This document shows positions 1-7,691 of a stretch of 64,000 bases of DNA, in pieces. Position 1 is the first letter of the stretch. Every line of letters starts with the position of its first letter. Position numbers and translations under genes: made by a program. The notes beneath the pieces were generated by a model that did not search any database, had not been told where the DNA came from, and saw only the letters and a list, made by a program, of their open reading frames with translations. This DNA is from an uncultured Chromatiaceae bacterium (lineage in GTDB: Bacteria > Pseudomonadota > Gammaproteobacteria > Enterobacterales > Alteromonadaceae): contig CALJUX010000014.1 in the NCBI GenBank assembly GCA_937978655.1, positions 1-64,000 of the forward strand, written 5' to 3'.

Positions 1-46
1 AGATGGTGATTCGTGACTGGAGTTCAGACGTGTGCTCTTCCGATCT
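1..46. other. Illumina TruSeq adapter left at contig end
   Basis: Positions 13 to 46 read as the 34-base Illumina read-2 adapter, ending GCTCTTCCGATCT; on the minus strand it starts AGATCGGAAGAGC. Positions 5 to 12 (GGTGATTC) fit an 8-base i7 index and positions 1 to 4 (AGAT) fit the end of the P7 primer. This is untrimmed library sequence, not genome. Genomic sequence begins at about 47, and reading frames that cross this stretch give the well-known artefact peptides MTGVQTCALPI and GRAHV. Confidence 0.97.
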
Positions 47-383
47 CGCCGTTGCTGATGCGTTGTGGCAACTGGCGCACCGTTAAACGGACGGCGAGAA
101 AAGTTGCGATCTGGATCACCAGGGCAAAAGCGCCCCAAATGGCACAATCTGCCAGCGAAATGGAGTGCTCGATGGCGCTGGCCAGCGGCAGGGCAAAGCC
201 GATTAAGGCGCCGACAAAGGCAATAGCCGCTGCCGGATTATTGGCACGGATCAGCGCAAATTCGTCGTGTGGCGTCACCCAGCTGTAAAAACGGCAGAAC
301 AACAACACCAGCAAAATCGCCAGCACAAAAAAACTCAGAAAAGCGGGCAAACCGGCTACCGAGGCGAGAATGGAATCAGTCAT
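47..383 (-). CDS. DUF350 family (YjfL-like) inner-membrane protein, 3' truncated
   Basis: The protein starts MTDSILASVAG at 383, with AAGGA seven bases upstream of the ATG; the longer open frame upstream has no comparable ribosome site. About 112 residues are present. They hold three hydrophobic segments and the family pattern YSWVTPHDEFALIRANN followed by AAAIAFVGALIGFALPL, which matches E. coli YjfL closely. The last helix is missing because the contig ends in adapter sequence at 46. DUF350 proteins are small inner-membrane proteins of unsettled function, sometimes found with PspA-like or glutathionylspermidine-type genes; no such partner is visible here. The family call is firm, the role unknown. 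Confidence 0.8.
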
Positions 384-621
384 GCGGAAATCCTTGTCGA
401 CAGAATTAAACGGGTTTTCGCTATCATCCTGAAATTTCACCACAAACGCAATCATTGTGCTCTGGGCGCTGCCGGCTGCCTCATTGCTGGTTTGCGGATA
501 AGGCGCAGCGCCGATGGCATGGCCGCAGTCATGCCATGACAAGCCATCGGTTTTGCCCTTGCGTTCATAGCAGCTAATGCTCTGTCCGTCGCAGATTGGC
601 TCTGCGCCCGCCGCTCGGTGC

Positions 622-649
622 TGGACATTCAGATCCGCCTCACTACACT
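622..649 (+). promoter_or_regulatory. Candidate sigma70 promoter of the M13 peptidase gene
   Basis: TGGACA (622-627, five of six bases of the -35 consensus) and TACACT (644-649, four of six) are 16 bases apart. They lie about 36 bases before the chosen ATG at 685. The rest of the 300-base gap between the divergent genes at 383 and 685 shows nothing else I can support. Confidence 0.45.
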
Positions 650-684
650 CGGAACAAATCTCATCGTTGTTCCGGGAAACTTTT

Positions 685-2751
685 ATGTCGCAAAAAACCG
701 TGATTGCATTGGCCGTAGCTGCCGCGCTGACTTTTCATCTGACTGGCTGTGGCAAAGCGCCGGAAACAGTGGCGCCGCAAACTCAGGCGCAGGCTGTGCA
801 GCTGAAATCGGGCATTGAACTGGGCAATCTGGACACGCAGATGAAGCCGCAACAAGACTTCTTCCGTTATGTGAACGGCAACTGGCTGAACAAAACTGAG
901 ATCCCGGCCGACAAATCGCGCTGGGGCAGCTTTGATGAACTGCGTTATAACGCCGAAAAGCATGTGTTGGAGCTGGTGCAGCAACAAGCCGCGAGGCCGG
1001 CAGAACCCGGCACTGATGCGCAGAAAATCGGTGATTTGTATCGCGCTTTTATGGATACCGCCGCCATTGATGCGCTGGGCCTGACCCCGCTGCATGCTGA
1101 TATTGCCGCGATTGACGCTTTAACAACGCCGGCCGAGCTGGCTGCATTCTGGGGCAAGCTGCAGTCGCAGCGTTATGGCACACCGGTGACGCTATTCGTC
1201 GGACAGGACCAGAAAAACTCCACTCAATATATCAGCTTGATCAGTCAATCCGGTCTTGGCATGCCTGATCGGGATAACTACCTGAAAACTGACGAGAAAG
1301 CAGAAAAAATCAAGCAGCAGTACCGCTGGATGATCGCCAAATTCTGGGAACTGGCCGGCTGGCCGGACGGTTCTGCTGCCGCCGATCGGATTTATGCGAT
1401 TGAACAGCAACTGGCGACTATTCAGTGGAGCCGGGTGCAAAACCGCGATCGCACAGCCACCTACAACAAAATGACGCCGGCTGAACTGGCCACTGCGGCG
1501 CCGGGTTTTGACTGGGCGGTCTTTTTGCAAGGCGCCGGACTGCCGGCACCGGACAGTCTGGTGGTGCGCCAGCCGACGTATTTAACTGAGTTTGCCAGAT
1601 TACAAAGCCAGATTAGCCTGGCAGACTGGCAGCTCTACCTGAAATTTCATTTAATCCGCAGCCATGCCGCGTTGCTGGCCAGCGGCTTTGAGCAGGCCAG
1701 CTTTGATTTTTACGGCCGGGCTTTAAACGGTCTGCAGCAACAAAAACCGCGCGAAGAACGGGCGGTGGCAGCGATAGATGAAGCCTTAGGTTTTATGGTA
1801 GGTAAATTGTATGTGGAAAAACACTTCAAACCGGAAGCCAAAGCGCGGATGGAGCAGCTGATCAAAAATCTGCGCGCCGCATTTGAGCAGTCGATTAACG
1901 GCCTGGAGTGGATGAGTCCGGAAACGAAACAACAAGCGCTGGCGAAGCTGGCGAAATTTAATACCAAAATTGGTTACCCGGATGTCTGGCGCGATTACAG
2001 CTGCCTGGAGATTAAAGCCGGTGATTTGGTCGGTAACATGCAGCGCGCCAGCGCCTGCGAATATCAGCGTAATACCAGCCGGCTTGGCAAACCGGTCGAT
2101 CGCACCGACTGGGGCATGACCCCACAAACGGTGAATGCTTATTACAGCTCGACGATGAACGAAATTGTATTTCCGGCCGCTATTCTGCAACCGCCATTCT
2201 TTAATGTGGAAGCCGACGACGCGGTCAACTATGGCGCTATCGGCGGGGTGATTGGCCATGAAATTACCCACGGCTTTGACGATCAGGGCCGCCGCTCCGA
2301 CGGCGACGGCAATCTGCGTGACTGGTGGACGCCGGACGACGAGCAGAAATTTAAGCAACGTGCCCAGCAAATGATTGACCAGTACAGCGCCTTCAACCCG
2401 ATTGACGATTTGCATCTGCAGGGCGCGCTGGGGCTGGGTGAGAACATTGCTGACCTTGGCGGTCTGACGGTGTCGTACCGTGCGTATCAGAATTCGCTTG
2501 GCGGTCAGCCGGCAGCGGTGATTGACGGTTTTACCGGCGAGAAACGGTTCTTTATCGGCTGGGCGCAAGTCTGGCGGATCAAGTTCCGTGACGAAGCGCT
2601 GCGTCAGCAAATTATCACCGGGCCGCATTCACCGGGCATGTACCGCGTACTGGGCGTGCTGTCGAATATGCCGGAATTTTATCAGGCCTATGACGTCAAA
2701 CCGGGCGACGGTATGTACCGGCCGGATGAGGTGCGGGTGAAGATCTGGTAA
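685..2751 (+). CDS. M13 family zinc metallopeptidase, lipoprotein (neprilysin/PepO-like)
   Basis: A 688-residue zinc endopeptidase of the neprilysin family that would cut short peptides in the periplasm. The start at 685 gives a lipoprotein signal with lipobox LTGC near residue 20; the upstream extension of the frame has no signal character. The zinc site is complete: HEITH at about 525-529 (two histidines and the catalytic Glu) and ENIADLGG at about 586, whose Glu is the third ligand. The family C-terminus, ending in VKIW, is intact and the length is normal for M13. A promoter at 622-649 and a strong terminator at 2771-2795 make it a single-gene transcript. Substrate is unknown. Confidence 0.93.
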   Translation: MSQKTVIALAVAAALTFHLTGCGKAPETVAPQTQAQAVQLKSGIELGNLDTQMKPQQDFFRYVNGNWLNKTEIPADKSRWGSFDELRYNAEKHVLELVQQQAARPAEPGTDAQKIGDLYRAFMDTAAIDALGLTPLHADIAAIDALTTPAELAAFWGKLQSQRYGTPVTLFVGQDQKNSTQYISLISQSGLGMPDRDNYLKTDEKAEKIKQQYRWMIAKFWELAGWPDGSAAADRIYAIEQQLATIQWSRVQNRDRTATYNKMTPAELATAAPGFDWAVFLQGAGLPAPDSLVVRQPTYLTEFARLQSQISLADWQLYLKFHLIRSHAALLASGFEQASFDFYGRALNGLQQQKPREERAVAAIDEALGFMVGKLYVEKHFKPEAKARMEQLIKNLRAAFEQSINGLEWMSPETKQQALAKLAKFNTKIGYPDVWRDYSCLEIKAGDLVGNMQRASACEYQRNTSRLGKPVDRTDWGMTPQTVNAYYSSTMNEIVFPAAILQPPFFNVEADDAVNYGAIGGVIGHEITHGFDDQGRRSDGDGNLRDWWTPDDEQKFKQRAQQMIDQYSAFNPIDDLHLQGALGLGENIADLGGLTVSYRAYQNSLGGQPAAVIDGFTGEKRFFIGWAQVWRIKFRDEALRQQIITGPHSPGMYRVLGVLSNMPEFYQAYDVKPGDGMYRPDEVRVKIW

Positions 2752-2770
2752 CTGCACCACTGCGACAACC

Positions 2771-2795
2771 AAACGGGACTAAGGTCCCGTTTTTA
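2771..2795 (+). terminator. Rho-independent terminator after the M13 gene
   Basis: A nine-base-pair stem (2771-2779 with 2784-2792, core ACGGGAC/GTCCCGT) with loop TAAG runs into a T-rich tract. It sits 20 bases after the peptidase stop codon. Confidence 0.88.
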
Positions 2796-2864
2796 TTGGT
2801 GGCACTGCAGAGCGTGAGTGGCGCCGAATTGTGCTGAAATTGTACAGGAACGGCGCACTGGCGT

Positions 2865-2892
2865 TTGGACAGTGCGTCTGGCTGTGTATAAT
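2865..2892 (+). promoter_or_regulatory. Strong sigma70 promoter of the Wzi-like gene
   Basis: TTGGAC (2865-2870) and a perfect TATAAT (2887-2892) are separated by 16 bases, with a TGTG just before the -10. Transcription would start near 2900, about 20 bases before the TTG start codon at 2923, so the leader is very short. Confidence 0.8.
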
Positions 2893-2922
2893 CGGCGGAT
2901 CTTTCTGCGAAGGGACTTCATT

Positions 2923-4362
2923 TTGAAACTGCTCTCTGTGTTAATTGGCTGCGCTGCAGCAGTGTCGGTGCCGGTGTCCGCCGGCTGGTGGATTGAGCCC
3001 GATGATCTGGCGCTGCGCAACGACATCCAGTTGCTGGCCGATTTGGGGTATGTGCAACAACCGGTCAACACTTTCCCGCTGATGTGGAGTGGCATCGTGC
3101 AGGACCTGCAGTCGCTGAACCCGGACCAGCTGGATGCAGACGCACGTGATGCACTGCAGCGGGTGCTGATGCTGTGGCAGCGTGACCGGCGTGACACGCA
3201 GGCCAGCCTGAGCCTGGCCGGTGAAACTGAACAGCCGGCCGTGGTGCGGTTTGGTGATACGCTGCGCGACAAAGCTCAGGCGCAGGCCAGCGGCAGTTAT
3301 CAGACCGAGCATGTCAGTGCCCGGCTGCAGGTCAGTCAGGTCAGCCAGCCGTTTGATCAGAACCGGACACGGCTGGATGGCAGTTATGTGGCGGTGAAAG
3401 CCGGCAACTGGATTGTCAGTGCCGGTGCGCTGGAAAAATACTGGGGCCCGTCGTTTGATACCAGTGCCATTTTGTCGACCAACGCCCGGCCGGTGCCGGC
3501 GGTAACCCTGAGCCGCAATTCCAGTGTCGCAGGCGCCGACGACTGGTTGCCGGCCTGGACCTTTACCACCAGCTTTGGTCAGCTCAGCAGCCGCGCCCAT
3601 GTGCCGGACGCCAAACTATGGCAGGCGCGGTTGGGCATCAAGCCGTTGCAGTCACTGGAAGTGGGGTTCAGCTGGGTGATGACCTACGGCGGTCAGGGCT
3701 ACGGCAATGGTCTGAAAGACTGGTACGACGCGCTGTTCCGCGGCGGCACGCTGGAAGGCACGGAAAATATGCTGGCCGGATACGACCTGCGCTGGAGTAC
3801 CCGCCTGCTGGACCAGCCGGTCGGCATTTACTGGTCGGCGATTGCCGATGATGTCAGCACTAAAAGTTTCCAGCTGTACAAAGTATCGTACCAGCTGGGG
3901 GTCGACACTTATGTCCGCGCGCTGAGCAGCCGGGTGTATCTGGAAGCTATTGATACCGCTATCGATTGCGACGATACGCGTAAATTTAACTGTTATTACG
4001 AACACAGCGTGCATCAGGACGGTTACCGCCGCTACGGCCGGGCCATTGGCACCAGTTATGACAATGACAGTAAGGCACTCAATTTAGGCATTCTGACCCA
4101 ACTCGACAGCCAGACCAGCTGGCACAATAAACTGGCCTGGTTGCGGCTGAATATCGACGGCGGCCGGGTGAATTTGCCCTCGCAATGGACGCAAACTCAG
4201 CTGCCAGCCCGCACAGTGTTGTTATGGCGGACCGAACAGCAATGGCGCGAACAGGCAGATCAGTGGAAATGGGGGCTGGAATTCAGCAACACCCTGGATA
4301 AAGCCAGCCAGAACCGTGACTGGCAAAGCGAATTATTCCTCAGCTGGAGTCGTCAATTCTGA
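2923..4362 (+). CDS. Capsule assembly Wzi family outer-membrane protein
   Basis: A 479-residue outer-membrane beta-barrel of the Wzi family, the same length as E. coli Wzi, a lectin that anchors capsular polysaccharide. I chose the TTG at 2923 because AAGGGA lies seven bases upstream and a clean signal peptide follows (MKLLSVLIGCAAA, cleavage after VSA near residue 20). The family signature GALEKYWGPSFD followed by ILSTNARPVP is present, and the protein ends in an aromatic residue (WSRQF), as barrels do. No capsule gene cluster is in the window. In Alteromonadales such proteins often occur without a capsule locus, so the ligand may be another surface glycan. Confidence 0.85.
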   Translation: MKLLSVLIGCAAAVSVPVSAGWWIEPDDLALRNDIQLLADLGYVQQPVNTFPLMWSGIVQDLQSLNPDQLDADARDALQRVLMLWQRDRRDTQASLSLAGETEQPAVVRFGDTLRDKAQAQASGSYQTEHVSARLQVSQVSQPFDQNRTRLDGSYVAVKAGNWIVSAGALEKYWGPSFDTSAILSTNARPVPAVTLSRNSSVAGADDWLPAWTFTTSFGQLSSRAHVPDAKLWQARLGIKPLQSLEVGFSWVMTYGGQGYGNGLKDWYDALFRGGTLEGTENMLAGYDLRWSTRLLDQPVGIYWSAIADDVSTKSFQLYKVSYQLGVDTYVRALSSRVYLEAIDTAIDCDDTRKFNCYYEHSVHQDGYRRYGRAIGTSYDNDSKALNLGILTQLDSQTSWHNKLAWLRLNIDGGRVNLPSQWTQTQLPARTVLLWRTEQQWREQADQWKWGLEFSNTLDKASQNRDWQSELFLSWSRQF

Positions 4363-4380
4363 CGACCCGCCAGCCCTGAC

Positions 4381-4394
4381 TGCATACGTATGCA
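4381..4394. promoter_or_regulatory. Palindrome TGCATACGTATGCA, possible second regulator site
   Basis: A perfect 14-base palindrome that shares the core ATACGTAT with the two operators at 4671-4686 and 29638-29651 but has GC in place of GA in its arms. It lies just after the Wzi gene and 407 bases before the TonB receptor. It may be a distal site of the same regulator; no promoter is positioned next to it. Confidence 0.35.
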
Positions 4395-4589
4395 ATTTGC
4401 CGGTCGCTGATCGGCCAATTGCGCGGTGCAGTGCCAGCCCGTTGTAGTGCGATCTGCCTGTCCTCTCCACACCATCATCCTTGTGCGCTGTTCTGGCTAA
4501 AGTTCGCCATATTTTTCACAAAACATCCGCTGTTCGTTACATTTCGCTGGCTGCAGCCACGACACATTTCAGTGCGGCTGGTCGCAGAT

Positions 4590-4609
4590 CCGGCGCACAT
4601 ATGCGCCGG
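4590..4609. repeat. Inverted repeat in the upstream region of the TonB receptor
   Basis: CCGGCGCA and TGCGCCGG (4590-4597 and 4602-4609) form an eight-base-pair stem around CATA. No T tract follows, so it is not an obvious terminator. It lies in the 438-base gap between the Wzi and TonB receptor genes, which otherwise holds only the two palindromes and the promoter. Confidence 0.5.
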
Positions 4610-4670
4610 TTTGCCCAACACAGGTGCAGTCATCGCCGTGCCTGCACTGCGGTAGCGCAAAAGCATGATG

Positions 4671-4716
4671 ATGAATACGTATTCATGTTGTGTCGGGGTG
4701 AGGTTCCACATAGAAA
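4671..4716 (+). promoter_or_regulatory. Operator plus promoter of the maltodextrin receptor operon
   Basis: ATGAATACGTATTCAT (4671-4686) is a perfect 16-base palindrome with the central CpG typical of LacI-family sites. Two bases after its TGAATACGTATTCA core comes a weak -35, TTGTGT (4688-4693), then 17 bases, then TAGAAA (4711-4716) as a weak -10. The same core, the same following TG and the same 17-base spacing recur before the MFS-glucoamylase operon at 29607-29651. A site directly upstream of a poor -35 suits an activator better than a repressor. Regulator identity is inferred: the LacI protein at 23304-24350. Confidence 0.7.
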
Positions 4717-4800
4717 TAGCAAAGTTGTTTTACTTCATGCCGCGCGGTATGGAGCGCACAACCAAATAACTATGAAACACCACACCGGGGATGAAGGGCA

Positions 4801-7632
4801 ATGACACACTATAAACTCAGCGTACTGACGCTGGCACTGGCTGCGGCCGGTTTCAGCACTTCAGGCTTTGCAGCACAAGAAGCTGCTGCAGATGCCGGCA
4901 AAAAACTCACACCAACCGAAGCCCGCGCTAAAGCCAAAGCCGAAGCCGCCGTCGAAGTTATCGAAATCAAAGGTTTCCGTCGTTCAGTGGTTGAATCTAT
5001 CAACACCAAACGCTTCTCCACCAACGTGGTGGAATCTATCTCTGCTGAAGACATCGGTAAATTACCGGATTCCAGTATCGCTGAATCGATTTCCCGCCTG
5101 CCTGGTCTGGCGTCACAACGGCTGGACGGCCGCGCCAGCAAAGTCAGTATCCGTGGTTTCGGTGAAAACGAAAGCGCCACCACTTTTAACGGCCGTGAGC
5201 AGGTCTCTATCGGTGACAACCGCGGCGTAGAATTCGATTTATACCCGTCTGAAATCATGAGCGGCGTCACGGTGTATAAAACACCAAACGCCACACTGGA
5301 AGCCGAAGGCATCGCCGGTGTGATCGACATGCAGACGGTCAAACCATTAAGCCGCGAGCGCACTATTCAGTTCAACGGCCAGTACGAAATGACCAGCCTG
5401 GACAAACTGAACCCGGACGGTAAAGACGCCGGTGCCCGTGGCACTTTCTCTTACATCGACAAGTTCGCCAATGACACTATCGGTGTAGCTTTTGCTTATT
5501 CAAAAATGAGCTCGCCAAACCAGGAAAAACGCTGGAACGCCTGGGGTTATCCAGACTTTTCTGTCGATGGTAAAAACTACTCTGTCTTGGGTGGTGCCAA
5601 GCCGTTTGTCCGTTCATCGGTGCTGGACCGTGACTCTGCCTTGTTAGTGGTGGAAGCGGCGCCAAACGACAAACTGAAAATGACCTTTGACGCGCTGTAT
5701 GTGGATTTCTCTGACGAGAAAATCCTGCGCGGGATCGAAATTCCATTCGCCTGGGGTTATCCGTCTGGCCCAACTGACAGATCTCCGATGAATGCAGTGT
5801 CTGTTGATCCAGCGACCGGCTTCGTCACCAGTGCCACAAAGAAAAATGAATACCTGGTCGTGCGTAACGACCTGGAAAACCGCGATGCCAAAATGAACGC
5901 ATTTGGTTTTAACGCCGATTACAACCTGAATGACAACTGGACATTAAACTTTGATGCCAGCCAGTCAAAAGTGGAACGCGAAATCTGGTCTTTTGAAAGT
6001 TATGCCGGGACTGGCCGTGGTGACAAGCTGGGTGTCGGTGACAACCTGAGCTACGAATTAAGACCTGGCAATTCAGGCGCAGTCTTTACACCAAGCCTGA
6101 ACTACGGCGACTACAACCTGATCAAACTGGGTGGCCCACGCAGCTGGGGTGGTAGTACAGCGCTGAACCAGAAATTTGGTGTGGTCGGCAACGACTTGTA
6201 CGAAAACACCGCACAAGACGGTTTTATCAACGCGCCAACCGTTGATGACGAAATGAGCGCCTTTAAACTGGCCGCCACGCAAATGCTGGAAGACGCCGGT
6301 ATGTTTACCAAAATGCACTATGGCGTATCTTACAAAACCCGTGAAAAAGACAAAAAGTCTGAAGGTTATTTCATGACTTTAAAAGATTTCCCGGCCATGG
6401 TGACCGTACCTGAACAATACCGCATGGGGACTGTGAACCTGGACTTCATCGGCATGGGCAATATGATTGCTTATGATTCAGGCGCCATGTTAAACGACGG
6501 TTATTATTTGCTGACGAAAGAAAGTCTGACCAACCAAAGTCACTCATTCAAAACCTGGACTGTTGGTGAAGACGTGACTGCGCTTTATACCCAGGCGGAT
6601 TTAGAAGCCGAAGTGGGCGGCATTCCGGTCACCGGTAGCGTTGGCGTGCGTTATGTCAAAACTGAACAGGATTCACAAGGGACTGCTTTCGGTACTGTGA
6701 AAGGTTTGGTTGTGGCATCGCCAACAGATATCAGCCATAGCTACAGCCATGTGCTGCCAAGCCTGAACCTGATTTTTGATGTTGCCGAGAACCAGTCTGT
6801 ACGTTTTGGTGCGGCAAAAACACTGTCTCGTCCACTGATGGGCGACATGAACGCATCTGTAGGCGCAACTTACAATCAACAACCGGACGGCAATGGTAAC
6901 AACTGGAGTATCAACGGTGGTAACCCACTGCTGGAACCAAAAGAAGCACTGGGCATCGACTTATCGTACGAGAACTATTTCTCTGATGAAGGTTATTTCT
7001 CGGTGGCTTATTTCTGGAAAGATCTGAATGAATGGATCTTTGACGGTACTTACGAGGTTGACCTCGCTGGTGTAGCAAACCCAAGCACCGGAACAGTACC
7101 GGCGACTTCACAGGCTTCAGGCTCCGGTAAAGTCAATGGCGGCGGTGGTACATTACAAGGTGCTGAATTCTCTGTAACTTTACCGCTGAATATTGTCAGT
7201 GAAGTGCTGGATGGTTTTGGTGTGATCGCTAGTTACACAGCGGTTGAGCAGGATGTGAAAGACCCATTGGGTAAAGACTACGAGCTGCCAGGCCTGTCAA
7301 AAGAAATCATGTCTGCAACCGCGTTCTTTGAGCGCAATGGCTTCCAAGCCCGCGTCAGTGCCCGTAAACGCACCGACTTTAAAGGTGAGGTTTACGGCAT
7401 CGGTTTTGATGCGCAACAAGTGGATATCCAAGGCGAGACCATTGTTGACGCGCAAATTGGCTACGATTTCGGCGAGGCCGGCTTTAAAGGTCTGGAAGGT
7501 CTGTCGATTTTCCTGCAAGGCCAGAACTTAAGCGACGAACCATTTGTGTCAACCCAAGGCGACGCGCTGAAGATCCGTGACTATCAGCAATACGGCAAAA
7601 CCTACCTGTTAGGCTTCAGCTACAAGCTGTAA
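4801..7632 (+). CDS. TonB-dependent receptor, probably for maltodextrins
   Basis: A 943-residue outer-membrane active transporter. It has a signal peptide (cleavage after GFAA near residue 24), a short Ala/Lys/Glu-rich segment, then a plug domain with RFSTNVVESISAEDIGKLPD and the motif SKVSIRGFG, and a long barrel ending LLGFSYKL. This is the large sugar-type receptor class common in Alteromonadales, Caulobacter and Xanthomonas. Neighbours downstream (flavin halogenase-like protein, alpha-amylase) and the operator shared with the glucoamylase-MFS operon point to starch breakdown products as cargo. GAAGGG lies just before the ATG. A terminator at 7647-7675 follows, so the receptor is probably expressed above its operon partners. 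The substrate is inferred from context. Confidence 0.92.
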   Translation: MTHYKLSVLTLALAAAGFSTSGFAAQEAAADAGKKLTPTEARAKAKAEAAVEVIEIKGFRRSVVESINTKRFSTNVVESISAEDIGKLPDSSIAESISRLPGLASQRLDGRASKVSIRGFGENESATTFNGREQVSIGDNRGVEFDLYPSEIMSGVTVYKTPNATLEAEGIAGVIDMQTVKPLSRERTIQFNGQYEMTSLDKLNPDGKDAGARGTFSYIDKFANDTIGVAFAYSKMSSPNQEKRWNAWGYPDFSVDGKNYSVLGGAKPFVRSSVLDRDSALLVVEAAPNDKLKMTFDALYVDFSDEKILRGIEIPFAWGYPSGPTDRSPMNAVSVDPATGFVTSATKKNEYLVVRNDLENRDAKMNAFGFNADYNLNDNWTLNFDASQSKVEREIWSFESYAGTGRGDKLGVGDNLSYELRPGNSGAVFTPSLNYGDYNLIKLGGPRSWGGSTALNQKFGVVGNDLYENTAQDGFINAPTVDDEMSAFKLAATQMLEDAGMFTKMHYGVSYKTREKDKKSEGYFMTLKDFPAMVTVPEQYRMGTVNLDFIGMGNMIAYDSGAMLNDGYYLLTKESLTNQSHSFKTWTVGEDVTALYTQADLEAEVGGIPVTGSVGVRYVKTEQDSQGTAFGTVKGLVVASPTDISHSYSHVLPSLNLIFDVAENQSVRFGAAKTLSRPLMGDMNASVGATYNQQPDGNGNNWSINGGNPLLEPKEALGIDLSYENYFSDEGYFSVAYFWKDLNEWIFDGTYEVDLAGVANPSTGTVPATSQASGSGKVNGGGGTLQGAEFSVTLPLNIVSEVLDGFGVIASYTAVEQDVKDPLGKDYELPGLSKEIMSATAFFERNGFQARVSARKRTDFKGEVYGIGFDAQQVDIQGETIVDAQIGYDFGEAGFKGLEGLSIFLQGQNLSDEPFVSTQGDALKIRDYQQYGKTYLLGFSYKL

Positions 7633-7646
7633 TTTCTGCCACAATC

Positions 7647-7675
7647 AAAGCCCTGGTTCGCCGGGGCTTTTTTTT
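7647..7675 (+). terminator. UUCG-loop terminator inside the receptor-halogenase-amylase operon
   Basis: A ten-base-pair stem (7647-7656 with 7661-7670, one G-T pair) is closed by the very stable TTCG loop and followed by eight T. It lies between the receptor stop and the next start at 7692. No promoter is evident between them, so it probably acts as a partial terminator that sets the receptor above the downstream enzymes. Confidence 0.87.
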
Positions 7676-7691
7676 GACAAACGGAGTCGTG

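Noticed and set aside
13..288. Open frame encoding MTGVQTCALPI-type protein
   Set aside because: It begins in Illumina adapter sequence and continues antisense to the DUF350 gene.
1786..2628. 280-residue minus-strand frame inside the M13 gene
   Set aside because: Antisense to an intact peptidase with all its motifs; no ribosome site or recognisable protein features.
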